DNA of 64,000 nucleotides from Gemmobacter sp964439015 (GCA_964439015.1 CAYTMV010000004.1:7527-71526); one strand, 5' to 3'; counted from the first letter of the stretch, positions 25,126-34,579 are shown. The notes: generated by a model from the sequence alone, not told the origin. Translations and numbers: made by a program.

Positions 25126-26724
25126 ATGAACCATGGACGCGTGAACGCCAGTCACACCCTTGAAACGCAAGGCATCAGCGGGCTTGGCAACGTCTATTAC
25201 AACCAGCTCGAGCCTGCGCTGGTCGAGGCGGCGGTCGCGCGCGGCGAGGGCAAGCTGGGTCTGGGCGGCGCCTTCCTCTGTTCCACCGGGCAGTTCACCG
25301 GCCGCTCGCCGAAAGACAAGTTTGTCGTCCGCACCCCCTCGGTCGAACATAGTGTCTGGTGGGAAAACAACGCGCGGATGGCGCCCGACGCTTTCGACCG
25401 CCTGCATGCCGACATGCTGGAGCATATGAAGGGCGGCGACTACTTCGTGCAGGACCTCTATGCCGGCGCCGATCCGGCGCATCGTCTGGATGTGCGCATG
25501 GTGACCGAGCTGGCCTGGCACGGCCTGTTCATCCGCCACCTGCTGCGCCGCCCCGAGCGGGAAGAGCTGGACAGCTTTGTCCCCGAATTCACCATCATCA
25601 ACTGCCCCAGCTTCAAGGCCGATCCGGCCCGTCACGGCTGCCGCACCGAGACCGTGATCGCGCTTAACTTCGACAAGAAGCTGATCCTGATCGCCAACAC
25701 CCAATACGCGGGCGAGAACAAGAAGTCGGTCTTCACCCTGCTGAACTACATTCTGCCGGAAAAAGGCATCATGCCGATGCACTGCTCGGCCAACCATGCC
25801 ATCGGCAAGCCGTCGGACTCGGCGGTGTTCTTCGGCCTGTCCGGCACCGGCAAGACCACGCTTTCGGCCGACCCCTCGCGCACGCTGATCGGCGATGACG
25901 AGCATGGCTGGTCTGACAGCGGCATCTTCAACTTCGAAGGTGGTTGCTACGCCAAGACCATCAACCTGTCGGCCGAGGCCGAGCCCGAGATCTATGCCAC
26001 CACCCACCGCTTCGCGACCGTCGTGGAAAACATGGTCTACGATCCGGAAACGCTGGTGCTGGATTTCGCCGACGGCTCGCTGACGGAGAACACCCGTTGC
26101 GCCTATCCGCTGGACTACATCTCCAACGCCTCGGACACCGGCATGGGTGGTGCGCCGAAGAACGTCGTAATGCTGACCTGCGACGCCTATGGCGTACTGC
26201 CGCCCATCGCGCGGCTGACCCCGGCGCAGGCGATGTATCACTTCCTGTCGGGCTTCACCTCGAAGACCCCGGGCACCGAAGTCGGCGTGACAGAGCCCAC
26301 GCCCACCTTCTCGACCTGCTTCGGTGCGCCCTTCATGCCGCGCCGCCCCGAGGCCTACGGCAACCTGTTGCGCGCCAAGATCGCGGCGCACGGCGCGACC
26401 TGCTGGCTGGTCAACACCGGCTGGACCGGCGGCGCCTTCGGCACCGGCAAACGCATGCCGATCCGCGCCACCCGCGCGCTGCTGACCGCGGCGCTGGACG
26501 GCTCGCTCAACAAGGCCGAGTTCCGCAAGGACCCGAACTTCGGTTTTGACGTGCCGGTCGCGGTGACGGGCGTGGACACCGTGCTGCTGAACCCGCGCGA
26601 CACCTGGGCCGACAAGTCGGCCTATGATGCGCAGGCGGCCAAGCTGGTGAAGATGTTCGCTGAAAACTTCGGCCAGTATCTGCCGCATATCGACGCCGAT
26701 GTGAAAGCTGCTGCGATCGGCTGA
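25126..26724 (+). CDS. pckA: Phosphoenolpyruvate carboxykinase (ATP)
   Basis: ATP-dependent PEPCK of 532 residues converting oxaloacetate to PEP, the entry to gluconeogenesis during growth on acyl-CoA-derived C4 acids. Motifs: GRSPKDKFVV near the N-terminus, the kinase P-loop GLSGTGKTTLS, the metal-binding IGDDEHGW, and the substrate-binding FEGGCYAK block. The start is ATG 25126 (MNHGRVNASHTL), with GGGAG 8 nt upstream; a longer open frame upstream lacks family similarity. Ends at a strong terminator. Divergent from chvI. Confidence 0.97.
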   Translation: MNHGRVNASHTLETQGISGLGNVYYNQLEPALVEAAVARGEGKLGLGGAFLCSTGQFTGRSPKDKFVVRTPSVEHSVWWENNARMAPDAFDRLHADMLEHMKGGDYFVQDLYAGADPAHRLDVRMVTELAWHGLFIRHLLRRPEREELDSFVPEFTIINCPSFKADPARHGCRTETVIALNFDKKLILIANTQYAGENKKSVFTLLNYILPEKGIMPMHCSANHAIGKPSDSAVFFGLSGTGKTTLSADPSRTLIGDDEHGWSDSGIFNFEGGCYAKTINLSAEAEPEIYATTHRFATVVENMVYDPETLVLDFADGSLTENTRCAYPLDYISNASDTGMGGAPKNVVMLTCDAYGVLPPIARLTPAQAMYHFLSGFTSKTPGTEVGVTEPTPTFSTCFGAPFMPRRPEAYGNLLRAKIAAHGATCWLVNTGWTGGAFGTGKRMPIRATRALLTAALDGSLNKAEFRKDPNFGFDVPVAVTGVDTVLLNPRDTWADKSAYDAQAAKLVKMFAENFGQYLPHIDADVKAAAIG

Positions 26725-26748
26725 TCTGGCTGCAAGGGCAAATGACAC

Positions 26749-26776
26749 GGGCTGCGGAGTGATCCGCAGCCCTTTT
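26749..26776 (+). terminator. Intrinsic terminator after pckA
   Basis: Perfect 10-bp stem GGGCTGCGGA (26749-26758) / TCCGCAGCCC (26763-26772) with GTGA loop, followed by TTTTGCGTTT. Confidence 0.92.
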
Positions 26777-26904
26777 GCGTTTCATACATTCCCAAATGGC
26801 ATGGACATATTATTCCGAAGCATCCTTCCAGTTTGAAATCTTGTTGCGTGCTGATTGCAAAGGGCTTAGGCACTATGCAAGTGCAGAAATTTCGAGGAAT
26901 CGCC

Positions 26905-28572
26905 ATGCCTGACGACGGAAAAGCCCCGATTGCATCCCCGCTGCTGGCCGACCTGCGCGGCCTGACCGCCGCCACCCTGCCGGAACTGGATGCGCTGTTT
27001 GCTTCTGCGCGCGAGGCGCTGCGGGATCGGGTTACGCTGGGCGGCAAGATCAACGGCGGCCAGATGGAAACCCATCAGCACGCAGCCCATGCCCTGTCCT
27101 GGCTGGCCACCTATGTCGAGGCCTTGCGCCAACTGGACGCCTGGGCTGCCCGTCTGGAAACCGCCGGCCAGTTTGGCGAGATGGAGGCGCTGCTGCTGCA
27201 GATCGGCTTTGGCGAATACCTGAACCAGATCAGCGGCGGCATCCCGATGAGCCAGGGCGAGGTGGCCCGCCTGCAAGATCTCGGGTTGGAGGCGTGGCAA
27301 CCCGGCGCCTCGGCGCGCACGCTGATGGCGCGGGGCAACACGGTTGAGGCCCGCGCGCGGCTGGTGACGCTGATGCGCGACAATCACGGCCGCGCCACCT
27401 TTGGCGCCACCGGCCTGGACGAAGAGCTGGAGATGATCCGCGACCAGTTCCGCCGCTATGCCGACGAACGGGTCGTGCCGAACGCGCATGAATGGCACCT
27501 TAAGGACGAGCTGATCCCGATGGAGGTCATCAACGAACTGGCCGAGCTGGGCGTGTTCGGGCTGACCATTCCTGAAGAATTCGGCGGTCTGGGCCTGTCA
27601 AAGGCCTCGATGGTGGTCGTCTCGGAAGAGCTGTCGCGCGGCTATATCGGCGTTGGCAGCCTTGGCACCCGGTCCGAAATCGCGGCCGAGCTGATCCTCT
27701 GCGGCGGCACGCCTGAGCAGAAGGCGCAGTGGCTGCCCAAGATCGCCTCGGCCGAAATCCTGCCGACGGCGGTGTTCACCGAGCCCAACACCGGCTCGGA
27801 CCTGGGGTCGCTGCGCACCCGCGCGGTGAAGGTCGGCGATGACTGGGAAGTGACCGGCAACAAGACCTGGATCACCCATGCGGCGCGCACCCATGTCATG
27901 ACGCTGCTGGCGCGGACCGACCCGAACACCACCGATTACCGTGGTCTGTCGATGTTCCTGGCCGAAAAGATCCCGGGCACCGATGAAAACCCGTTCCCGA
28001 CCCCGGGCATGACCGGCGGCGAGATCGAGGTGCTGGGCTATCGCGGCATGAAGGAATACGAGCTGGGCTTTGACGCGTTCAAGGTGAAGGGTGAAAACCT
28101 TCTCGGCGGTGTCGAGGGTCAGGGCTTCAAGCAGTTGATGCAGACCTTTGAATCCGCCCGCATCCAGACTGCGGCCCGAGCCGTGGGCGTGGCGCAGGCG
28201 GCGCTGGAAACCGGGATGCAGTATGCCACCGATCGCAAGCAGTTCGGCAAATCGCTGATCGAGTTTCCGCGCGTGTCGGGCAAGCTGGCAATGATGGCGG
28301 TCGAGATCATGATCGCCCGGCAACTCACCTATTTCAGCGCCTGGCAGAAAGATCATGACAAGCGCTGCGATCTTGAGGCTGGCATGGCCAAGTTGCTGGG
28401 CGCGCGCGTGGCTTGGGCAGCGGCGGACAATGCCCTGCAGATCCACGGCGGCAACGGTTTTGCACTGGAGTATCAGATCAGCCGGATCCTTTGCGACGCC
28501 CGCATCCTGAACATCTTTGAGGGGGCGGCCGAGATCCAGGCGCAGGTTATCGCCCGCCGCCTGCTGGATTGA
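26905..28572 (+). CDS. mcd: (2S)-methylsuccinyl-CoA dehydrogenase (acyl-CoA dehydrogenase family)
   Basis: FAD enzyme of 555 residues, about 150 longer at the N-terminus than ordinary acyl-CoA dehydrogenases, as described for Mcd of Rhodobacter sphaeroides. The extension (about 1-170, containing KINGGQMETHQHAAHALSWL and IGFGEYLNQISGGIPMSQGE) precedes a standard fold with TEPNTGSDLGSLRTRA, the substrate/FAD region IEVLGYRGMKEYELGFDAFKV and the C-terminal QIHGGNGFALEYQISRILCD. It oxidises methylsuccinyl-CoA to mesaconyl-CoA in the ethylmalonyl-CoA pathway, giving electrons to ETF. ATG 26905 has GAGG upstream. pckA precedes it, as I recall for R. sphaeroides. A general acyl-CoA dehydrogenase is the less likely alternative. 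Confidence 0.88.
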   Translation: MPDDGKAPIASPLLADLRGLTAATLPELDALFASAREALRDRVTLGGKINGGQMETHQHAAHALSWLATYVEALRQLDAWAARLETAGQFGEMEALLLQIGFGEYLNQISGGIPMSQGEVARLQDLGLEAWQPGASARTLMARGNTVEARARLVTLMRDNHGRATFGATGLDEELEMIRDQFRRYADERVVPNAHEWHLKDELIPMEVINELAELGVFGLTIPEEFGGLGLSKASMVVVSEELSRGYIGVGSLGTRSEIAAELILCGGTPEQKAQWLPKIASAEILPTAVFTEPNTGSDLGSLRTRAVKVGDDWEVTGNKTWITHAARTHVMTLLARTDPNTTDYRGLSMFLAEKIPGTDENPFPTPGMTGGEIEVLGYRGMKEYELGFDAFKVKGENLLGGVEGQGFKQLMQTFESARIQTAARAVGVAQAALETGMQYATDRKQFGKSLIEFPRVSGKLAMMAVEIMIARQLTYFSAWQKDHDKRCDLEAGMAKLLGARVAWAAADNALQIHGGNGFALEYQISRILCDARILNIFEGAAEIQAQVIARRLLD

Positions 28573-28573
28573 T

Positions 28574-29803
28574 CTAACCTGACGCGGCCCCGCCCCCACG
28601 CGAGGGCCGCGCCACCCCAAGGCGCGGATGTAGACGCGCGGCCAGGCCTTGGGCAAAGGCGAAGCAAGCCCCGGTCACGATGAACAGCACCGAAAGCGGT
28701 GCAAAGGCCAGCACGGCCCAGGCCAGACCCGGTGCCATGATCCCCGAGACATCCCGATAGGACGAGAAGACCGCCGCCATCTCGACCCGCTCGGAGGGTT
28801 TGACGGCCATCATGAAGGGCAGATTGCCGGCCGCATCCAGCGTCACCAGCCCGGCGGATGCGATCAGCAGGCAGGCCACCACCGCCCAGGGCATCCCGGA
28901 CAGAGCCGTCGCCAAGGCAAAGCCTGCCATGCACAGGATGAACGCCCCGCGCACCGTCCGACGCACCGTAAAGCGGCGCACCAGACGCGCCAGCAGCGGG
29001 GTGGTGAACAGCAGGGCATTGGACAGCGATAGTGCCATGCCGCCCACATGCTCGCCCAGACCGGCTTCGATGCAGAAGATCGGCAAATAGATGATATACA
29101 CCCACCATCCGCAGGATCGGATCACCGCAAACAGCCAGCCGGCCACCAGCCGCGGTTGATGGAAAAAACGGTTCAGATAGCCCAGCGGGTTGACTGCCGG
29201 TCCTTGCGCCCGGGCGATTTGCCGACCGTTACCCAAGCGCAGCCACCAGAAGACGCCCAGCAAGGTAGCCGCCGCCGCCGCACCGGCGATGAAGGGCAGC
29301 GGCGCCCAGATGCTGCGCAGCCAGACCCCCAGCATCGGACCAACCACCCAGGGCGTTGCCGCGTAAAACATTTGCAGGCTCTGGGTACGACCGAGGTCTG
29401 ATCTGGCCACGTAATCCAGAACATAGGCATTGAAACAGACAAATACCGTCACCGTACCCAGTGCATTGGCCCCGACGGCCAGCGGCACCAATACCGGACC
29501 GCCGAACATCGCCATCGCCATGCCCGCAAGATACAGACCGCAACCGGCCGAATACATCCAGCGTCTCGGCAATTTCTGCGTCAGGCCCGGCACCAGCAGG
29601 CCCCAGATCAGCGATACCAGCCCGACCAGAAAATACACGCGGCTGACCATCACGGCATCGCCCAAGGCATCATAGATCACCAGAGGCATGACCGAGACCA
29701 TCAGCCCTCGCACGGTGGCCTCAAGCCCCGCCAGAATGGCGAAATGCTCGATGCGCGGCGTGGCTGCGTGGCGCAGGAAGATGGGGATGTATTTGATGGT
29801 CAT
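28574..29803 (-). CDS. MFS transporter
   Basis: Integral membrane protein of 409 residues with about twelve hydrophobic helices, the MFS pattern; the loop after helix 2 reads GLTQKLPRRWMYS and a second-half helix pair is joined by RLVRRFTVRRTVRG. The substrate is unknown. Start ATG 29803 lacks an obvious ribosome binding site. Its stop is 1 nt beyond the convergent mcd stop. Drug, sugar and metabolite exporters of the family cannot be separated by reading. Confidence 0.85.
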   Translation of the reverse strand: MTIKYIPIFLRHAATPRIEHFAILAGLEATVRGLMVSVMPLVIYDALGDAVMVSRVYFLVGLVSLIWGLLVPGLTQKLPRRWMYSAGCGLYLAGMAMAMFGGPVLVPLAVGANALGTVTVFVCFNAYVLDYVARSDLGRTQSLQMFYAATPWVVGPMLGVWLRSIWAPLPFIAGAAAAATLLGVFWWLRLGNGRQIARAQGPAVNPLGYLNRFFHQPRLVAGWLFAVIRSCGWWVYIIYLPIFCIEAGLGEHVGGMALSLSNALLFTTPLLARLVRRFTVRRTVRGAFILCMAGFALATALSGMPWAVVACLLIASAGLVTLDAAGNLPFMMAVKPSERVEMAAVFSSYRDVSGIMAPGLAWAVLAFAPLSVLFIVTGACFAFAQGLAARLHPRLGVARPSRGGGAASG

Positions 29804-29875
29804 GGCGCGTATCGGAACATCAAGCCTGCCTTGTCTGTGTGCGTCTTGTCGACCTGCGACAGAAAATGTCGCGGC

Positions 29876-30604
29876 TCAACTTGGAGCATGTCGATGCAGC
29901 AGGTCCAGCAATCGCGCGCGGGCCTCGGGCAGGGCAGGGTTGGCGCGCAACTCGGCCAGCACGCGGGTCAGGAAATGGCCGGTCAGCGCAAAGCCCGGCG
30001 CGATCTCGTCCCGCAACGCGCGTCCCTGCCCCAGCAGAAACGGCGGCAAGGCCAACAGGCGCGGCGCCCAGTCACCCGCCGCCCCGCGCGACACCGCCCG
30101 CCCGGTGCGCGGGCTGACATAGGCCAGATCCTCGCGGCTGCCAGTGACAGCGCAGCGCGCGAGGTCGAGGGCGAAGCCCAGATCCTCGAGCAGCAGCATC
30201 TCCCAGCGCAGATAATCGGCGGCCCAATCCCCGGCGTCCTCGATCCGATCCAACAGCGCCAGCGTTTCAAGATACAGTCGCGGCTGCGCCACCCGCTCGG
30301 GCAGGAAAGCATGGGTCATGGCGCAGATCGCGTTCAGCCCGGCCAGCCCCAGCGGGTCAGCCATCAGCCCCGCGCGCGAGCGCAGCGGCTCGACCGCAAA
30401 GCTGCCCATGTGCTGATCCAGCCGCGCCCGCCAGGCAACCGAGACCTGCGTGCCCGGTTGCAGATGCGCAGCCTGCTTGCGAGAGGCGCCGCCCGGCACC
30501 ACCCCCGCGTGACGCCCATGGGCGGCCGTGAACACTTCGATGATCGCGGCCGCCTCGCCATGCCGGCGCATGGTGATCAGCAGGCCTTCGTCGCGCCATT
30601 CCAT
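29876..30604 (-). CDS. recO: DNA repair protein RecO
   Basis: RecO of 242 residues, which with RecR loads RecA on SSB-covered gaps. An N-terminal OB fold begins MEWRDEGLLITMRRHGEAAAIIEVF, with the VPGGASRKQAAHLQPGTQVSV block; the C-terminal helical domain has LRWEMLLLEDLGFALDLARC. Start ATG 30604 fits homologues; an ATG at 30628 adds eight unlike residues. Last gene of the lepB-rnc-era-DUF1491-recO run. Confidence 0.93.
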   Translation of the reverse strand: MEWRDEGLLITMRRHGEAAAIIEVFTAAHGRHAGVVPGGASRKQAAHLQPGTQVSVAWRARLDQHMGSFAVEPLRSRAGLMADPLGLAGLNAICAMTHAFLPERVAQPRLYLETLALLDRIEDAGDWAADYLRWEMLLLEDLGFALDLARCAVTGSREDLAYVSPRTGRAVSRGAAGDWAPRLLALPPFLLGQGRALRDEIAPGFALTGHFLTRVLAELRANPALPEARARLLDLLHRHAPS

Positions 30605-30635
30605 CGCGCTGTTATCCGCCGCCGGCAAGCGCCGG

Positions 30636-30968
30636 TCAATCCGCCAGCCCCGGTTCGTCCAGCAGGGTGCGCCCGGCGCGGTCTTCCAGCTCGATCACCC
30701 ACAGATCGCGATCGCGCCCGCGCAGACGGGCCAACACGGCGTCCACCTCGGCCTCGGCCCCCTCGGCCAGCACCATCCAGACCCGCGCACCGGTCATGGG
30801 ATCAAAGCTGCGCTGCCAGGCCCGCGCCTGACCGTCCAGCGTGGCACATTTCACCACCACCGCGCCCGCGGTCGGATCGCCGCGCGCGGTCAGATAGGCC
30901 GGGATGTCGGCCAGCCGCAGCCGCGCCAGATAGGCCGCAACCCAAAGGTCAGCGGTCAGGCGCGCCAT
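30636..30968 (-). CDS. DUF1491 family protein
   Basis: Protein of 110 residues, starting MARLTADLWVAAYLARL, that I recognise as DUF1491, a family of unknown function found almost always between era and recO in alphaproteobacteria. Visible blocks: GAVVVKCATLDGQARAWQRS and DRDLWVIELEDRAGRTLLDE. No membrane segment. It follows era by 3 nt, so it is co-transcribed with the GTPase. Confidence 0.85.
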   Translation of the reverse strand: MARLTADLWVAAYLARLRLADIPAYLTARGDPTAGAVVVKCATLDGQARAWQRSFDPMTGARVWMVLAEGAEAEVDAVLARLRGRDRDLWVIELEDRAGRTLLDEPGLAD

Positions 30969-30971
30969 GAC

Positions 30972-31892
30972 TCAGTCGCCATCGCGGAAATCGAGGCCCA
31001 TTTCCGAATAGCGCTCTTTCTCGTCCAGCCAGTTTGGCCGCACCAGAACCTGCAGGAACAGATGCACCGGGCGGCCCAGAAACTCGGATATCTCGGCGCG
31101 GGCGGCCTGCCCCACGGCCTTGACCGTCTCGCCACCCTTGCCCAGCACGATGCCCTTGTGGCCATCGCGAGCGACATAGATCAACTGGTCGATGCGCACC
31201 GAGCCATCGGGGCGTTCTTCCCACTTCTCGGTCTCGACGGTCAGCTGATAGGGCAGCTCTTCATGCAGGCGCAGGGTCAGCTTTTCGCGCGTCATCTCGG
31301 CGGCCAGCATCCGCAGCGGCAGGTCTGCCAGCTGATCCTCGGGGTAATACCAGGCACCTTCGGGCAGCTCGGCGGCCAGCCAGTCCCGCAGGTCTTCCAC
31401 GCCATATCCCCGCTCGGCCGAGATCATGAAGGTCTTGGCGAAGGGATAGGCCGCGTTCATCTTCTCGGCCAAGGCCAGCAGGGTTTCCGCCTTGACGCGG
31501 TCGATCTTGTTGATGGCCAGCGCCACCGGGCGGCCCATCGCCATCTCTTCTTTCATACGGTCGAGGATCGCCTGCACGCCCTCGGTCAGGCCACGATGCG
31601 CCTCGATCAACAGCACGACGATATCTGCATCCGCCGCCCCGCCCCAGGCCGCCTTGACCATCGCCCGATCCAGACGCCGGCGCGGACGGAACAGGCCGGG
31701 CGTGTCCACGAATACGATCTGCGTCTGTCCAGCCATGCAGATACCGCGGATCCGGGCCCGGGTGGTCTGCACCTTGTGGGTGACGATCGAGACCTTGGCC
31801 CCGACCATCCGGTTCAACAGCGTGGACTTGCCGGCATTGGGTTCGCCGATCAGCGCCACAAACCCGGCGCGGGTGGGTTGGGCCTCAGTCAT
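30972..31892 (-). CDS. era: GTPase Era
   Basis: Essential ribosome-assembly GTPase of 306 residues that binds the 3' end of 16S rRNA. G1 is GEPNAGKST (about 16-24), G3 FVDTPG, G4 NKID and G5 SAERG; the C-terminal KH domain contains GKGGETVKAVGQAARAEI. ATG 31892 overlaps the rnc stop by 8 nt. The pairing rnc-era is near universal in proteobacteria. Confidence 0.97.
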   Translation of the reverse strand: MTEAQPTRAGFVALIGEPNAGKSTLLNRMVGAKVSIVTHKVQTTRARIRGICMAGQTQIVFVDTPGLFRPRRRLDRAMVKAAWGGAADADIVVLLIEAHRGLTEGVQAILDRMKEEMAMGRPVALAINKIDRVKAETLLALAEKMNAAYPFAKTFMISAERGYGVEDLRDWLAAELPEGAWYYPEDQLADLPLRMLAAEMTREKLTLRLHEELPYQLTVETEKWEERPDGSVRIDQLIYVARDGHKGIVLGKGGETVKAVGQAARAEISEFLGRPVHLFLQVLVRPNWLDEKERYSEMGLDFRDGD

Positions 31893-32574
31893 CCTGTCCC
31901 TCCAACCGGGCCAGAAGCGCCCGGGCTGCCACCTGCTCGGCGGCGCGTTTCGTGTTGGCGGCGGCCTGTGCGGTCGCGCCATTGGCCAGCCGCACCTCGA
32001 CGGTGAAGACCGGCGCGTGATCCGGCCCCTCGCGGCTGATCGCGGCATAGGTCGGCACGGCCATGCCCCGGGCCTGCGCCCATTCCTGCAGCGCGGTCTT
32101 GGCATCGCGGGCGCCATTTCCGGCATCCTGCACCCGCGCGCCCCAGTGGCGCAAGACCACGGCACGGGCGGCCTCAAAACCGGCATCCAGATAGACGGCA
32201 GCAATCACCGCCTCCATCGCATCGGCCAGCAGCGCCTCTTTGCGACGCCCGCCGGTCATCATCTCTGAGCGACCCAGCTTCAGCACATCGCCCAGACCCA
32301 GCGCGCGGGCCACCTCGGCGCAGGTTTCCTTGCGCACCAGGGCGTTGAAGCGCGGCGCAAGCTGACCCTCGGCAGCCTTTTCATCAGCGTCAAACAAGGC
32401 CCCGGCAATCGACAAGCCCAGCACCCGGTCGCCCAGAAACTCCAGCCGCTCGTTCGAGGGGCGCATCGGCGCCGCAATCGAGGCATGGGTTAGCGCGCGC
32501 ACCAACAGGCCGGGGTCGCGGAACGTATGCCCCAAGCGGCCCTGAAAGGCCTGGATATCGGCGGCCAACCTCAC
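31885..32574 (-). CDS. rnc: Ribonuclease III
   Basis: Double-strand RNA endonuclease of 229 residues. The catalytic signature NERLEFLGDRVLGL is at about 40-53, with a second acidic cluster ADAMEAVIAAVYLD. The dsRNA-binding domain occupies the last ~70 residues (DAKTALQEWAQARG...GSA-like AAANTKRAAEQVAARALL). Its start overlaps the lepB stop by 4 nt and its end overlaps era. Confidence 0.96.
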   Translation of the reverse strand: MRLAADIQAFQGRLGHTFRDPGLLVRALTHASIAAPMRPSNERLEFLGDRVLGLSIAGALFDADEKAAEGQLAPRFNALVRKETCAEVARALGLGDVLKLGRSEMMTGGRRKEALLADAMEAVIAAVYLDAGFEAARAVVLRHWGARVQDAGNGARDAKTALQEWAQARGMAVPTYAAISREGPDHAPVFTVEVRLANGATAQAAANTKRAAEQVAARALLARLEGQDD

Positions 32575-33356
32575 TCGATCGCCTTGAAGAACCGGTCGGA
32601 CCGCCAGGTCCAGAAGAACAGCATCGACCGCCCTGCGGACGAAAAGATCACCCGATCCGCGCGCCCGATCAGATATTCGGCCGGCAACATGCCCACCCCG
32701 CCCGCGGCCTGCGCATATCGGCTGTCGGTAGAATTGTCGCGGTTGTCGCCCATGAAGAAATAATGCCCCGGCGGCACGGTGAAGAGATCGGTATTGTCAC
32801 CATAACCGTTCGGCACGATGTTCAGAACCGAATGTTTCACGCCATTGGGCAGCGTTTCGATGGTGCGGGTCTTGGTGCAGATGCCACCCAACCCGACCGG
32901 TCCGTTTTCACAGCCGGGGGTATTGCGCATGGGCCCCTGCGGCTCGAACACCTCTGAAAACACGCCGCCCGGCTCTTGCGGGACCTCGGCGCCGTTGATC
33001 CACAGCACGCCGTTCTTCACCTGCACCGTATCGCCCGGCAGGCCGATCAGGCGCTTGATGAAATCCGAGCCATTGACCGGATGGCGAAAAACCACCACAT
33101 CGCCGCGCTCGGGTTCGGACGCGAACAACCGCCCCTCGATCGGGCAGGCAGAGAACGGGCAAGAGTATTTCGAATAGCCATAGGCCATCTTGTTGACGAA
33201 CAGGAAGTCGCCGATCAGCAGCGTGTCCTTCATCGATTCCGACGGAATCCAGAACGGCTGGAAAAACAGCGTGCGAAACACACCCGCGATCAGCAGCGCA
33301 TAGACCACCGTCTTGATCGTCTCGACGATACCGCCGTCTTTTTTAGCCTTGGCCAT
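32571..33356 (-). CDS. lepB: Signal peptidase I
   Basis: Leader peptidase of 261 residues that removes Sec and Tat signal peptides at the periplasmic face. An N-terminal membrane helix at about 12-32 is followed by the catalytic Ser41 in IPSESMKDTL; the general base Lys101 is in GSDFIKRLIGLPGD, and the GDNRDNSTDSR box lies near the C-terminus. ATG 33356 (MAKAKKDGG) is preferred over an upstream codon because it matches family N-termini. Overlaps rnc. Confidence 0.96.
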   Translation of the reverse strand: MAKAKKDGGIVETIKTVVYALLIAGVFRTLFFQPFWIPSESMKDTLLIGDFLFVNKMAYGYSKYSCPFSACPIEGRLFASEPERGDVVVFRHPVNGSDFIKRLIGLPGDTVQVKNGVLWINGAEVPQEPGGVFSEVFEPQGPMRNTPGCENGPVGLGGICTKTRTIETLPNGVKHSVLNIVPNGYGDNTDLFTVPPGHYFFMGDNRDNSTDSRYAQAAGGVGMLPAEYLIGRADRVIFSSAGRSMLFFWTWRSDRFFKAIE

Positions 33357-33408
33357 TTCTGCCCCTTTACGTCTTGCGCGGGCTACATGCGCGCGCCTGC
33401 GCCCCAAG

Positions 33409-33831
33409 TCAAGTTTCGCCGGGGCGCGGGGTGGCCAAGGGCCTTGCCTCGATCACCACGAAAGCCTGCGCCCAAGGGTGGTCGTCGGTCAGGGTGACAT
33501 GGACGATGGCTTCATGTCCGGGCGGTGTCATCTCGGCCAGCCGGGTGGCTGCCCAGCCCGTCAGCCGCATCACCGGCTGTCCGGTTTCAAGATTGCTGAC
33601 GGCCATGTCCCGCCAGCTGATGCCCATGCGCAGACCGGTGCCCAGCGCCTTGGAGCACGCCTCCTTGGCGGCCCACCGCTTGGCATAGGTGCCGGCCGTA
33701 TCGGCGCGGGCTTCGGCCTTGGCCTGTTCGACCGATGTGAACACGCGGTTGCGAAAGCGGTCGCCAAACCGCGCCAAGGTCGCCGCGATCCGGTCGATAT
33801 TCGCCAGATCCGATCCGATGCCAAGGATCAT
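33409..33831 (-). CDS. acpS: Holo-[acyl-carrier-protein] synthase
   Basis: 4'-phosphopantetheinyl transferase of 140 residues that activates ACP. Signature blocks: MILGIGSDLANIDRI (metal-binding Asp8) and KRWAAKEACSKALGTG with the catalytic Glu. It lies between pdxJ and lepB on the same strand, 4 nt after pdxJ, the usual order in alphaproteobacteria. Confidence 0.95.
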   Translation of the reverse strand: MILGIGSDLANIDRIAATLARFGDRFRNRVFTSVEQAKAEARADTAGTYAKRWAAKEACSKALGTGLRMGISWRDMAVSNLETGQPVMRLTGWAATRLAEMTPPGHEAIVHVTLTDDHPWAQAFVVIEARPLATPRPGET

Positions 33832-33835
33832 CGCC

Positions 33836-34579
33836 TCAGGCCCGCGCCTCGTCCATCCGCCGACGCATCTCTTCGATGGCAGGTCCGAGGCCGAGATAGA
33901 TCGCCTCGCCGATCAGGAAATGACCGATGTTCAGCTCACGCAGTTCCGGCATGGCGGCGATGGGGGCAACATTGTCATAGGTCAGGCCATGGCCGGCATG
34001 AACCTCAAGGCCCAGACTGGCAGCCAGTTGGGCACCTGCCCGCAGACCCGAAAGCTCCAGTTCTGCCTCGTCCAGCTGGCCTTCAGCGTGCAGGTCCGAA
34101 TACCGGCCGGTATGCAACTCGACCACCGCCGCGCCGATGCGGGCACTGGCCTCGATCTGACGGGGATCATGGCCGATGAACATGCTGACGCGGATGCCCG
34201 CATCGCGCAGGGGGGCGATGTAGTCGCGCAGACGCGCCTCGTCGCCCGCCACATCCAGCCCGCCCTCGGTGGTGCGTTCCTCGCGCCGTTCGGGGACCAG
34301 ACAGACGGCATGGGGTTTAAGTCGCAGCACAATCGCCTGCATCTCAGCAGTGGCAGCACATTCAAAGTTCAACGGAATGCCGATGCCTGCCCGCAGGGCA
34401 TCCATGTCGGCATCACGGATATGGCGGCGATCCTCGCGCAGATGGGCGGTGATCCCGTCCGCCCCTGCCGTCTCGGCCAGAATGGCCGCACGCAACGGGT
34501 CAGGCCAAGTGGAACCACGCGCATTCCGCACAGTGGCCACATGGTCGATGTTCACGCCCAGCCTGAGTTTTTCGGCCAT
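33836..34579 (-). CDS. pdxJ: Pyridoxine 5'-phosphate synthase
   Basis: TIM-barrel enzyme of 247 residues that condenses 1-deoxyxylulose-5-phosphate with aminoacetone phosphate to pyridoxine phosphate. Motifs: LGVNIDHVATVRNARG (residues about 6-21), TAHLREDRRHI, and near the C-terminus GLEVHAGHGLTYDNV with EELNIGHF-like LRELNIGHFLIGEAIYLGL. Four to five nt upstream of acpS. Confidence 0.97.
   Translation of the reverse strand: MAEKLRLGVNIDHVATVRNARGSTWPDPLRAAILAETAGADGITAHLREDRRHIRDADMDALRAGIGIPLNFECAATAEMQAIVLRLKPHAVCLVPERREERTTEGGLDVAGDEARLRDYIAPLRDAGIRVSMFIGHDPRQIEASARIGAAVVELHTGRYSDLHAEGQLDEAELELSGLRAGAQLAASLGLEVHAGHGLTYDNVAPIAAMPELRELNIGHFLIGEAIYLGLGPAIEEMRRRMDEARA

Noticed and set aside
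28583..28608. GCGGCCC/GGGCCGC hairpin as terminator of mcd
   Set aside because: It lies inside the 3' coding end of the convergent MFS gene, has a 12-nt loop and lacks a T tract.
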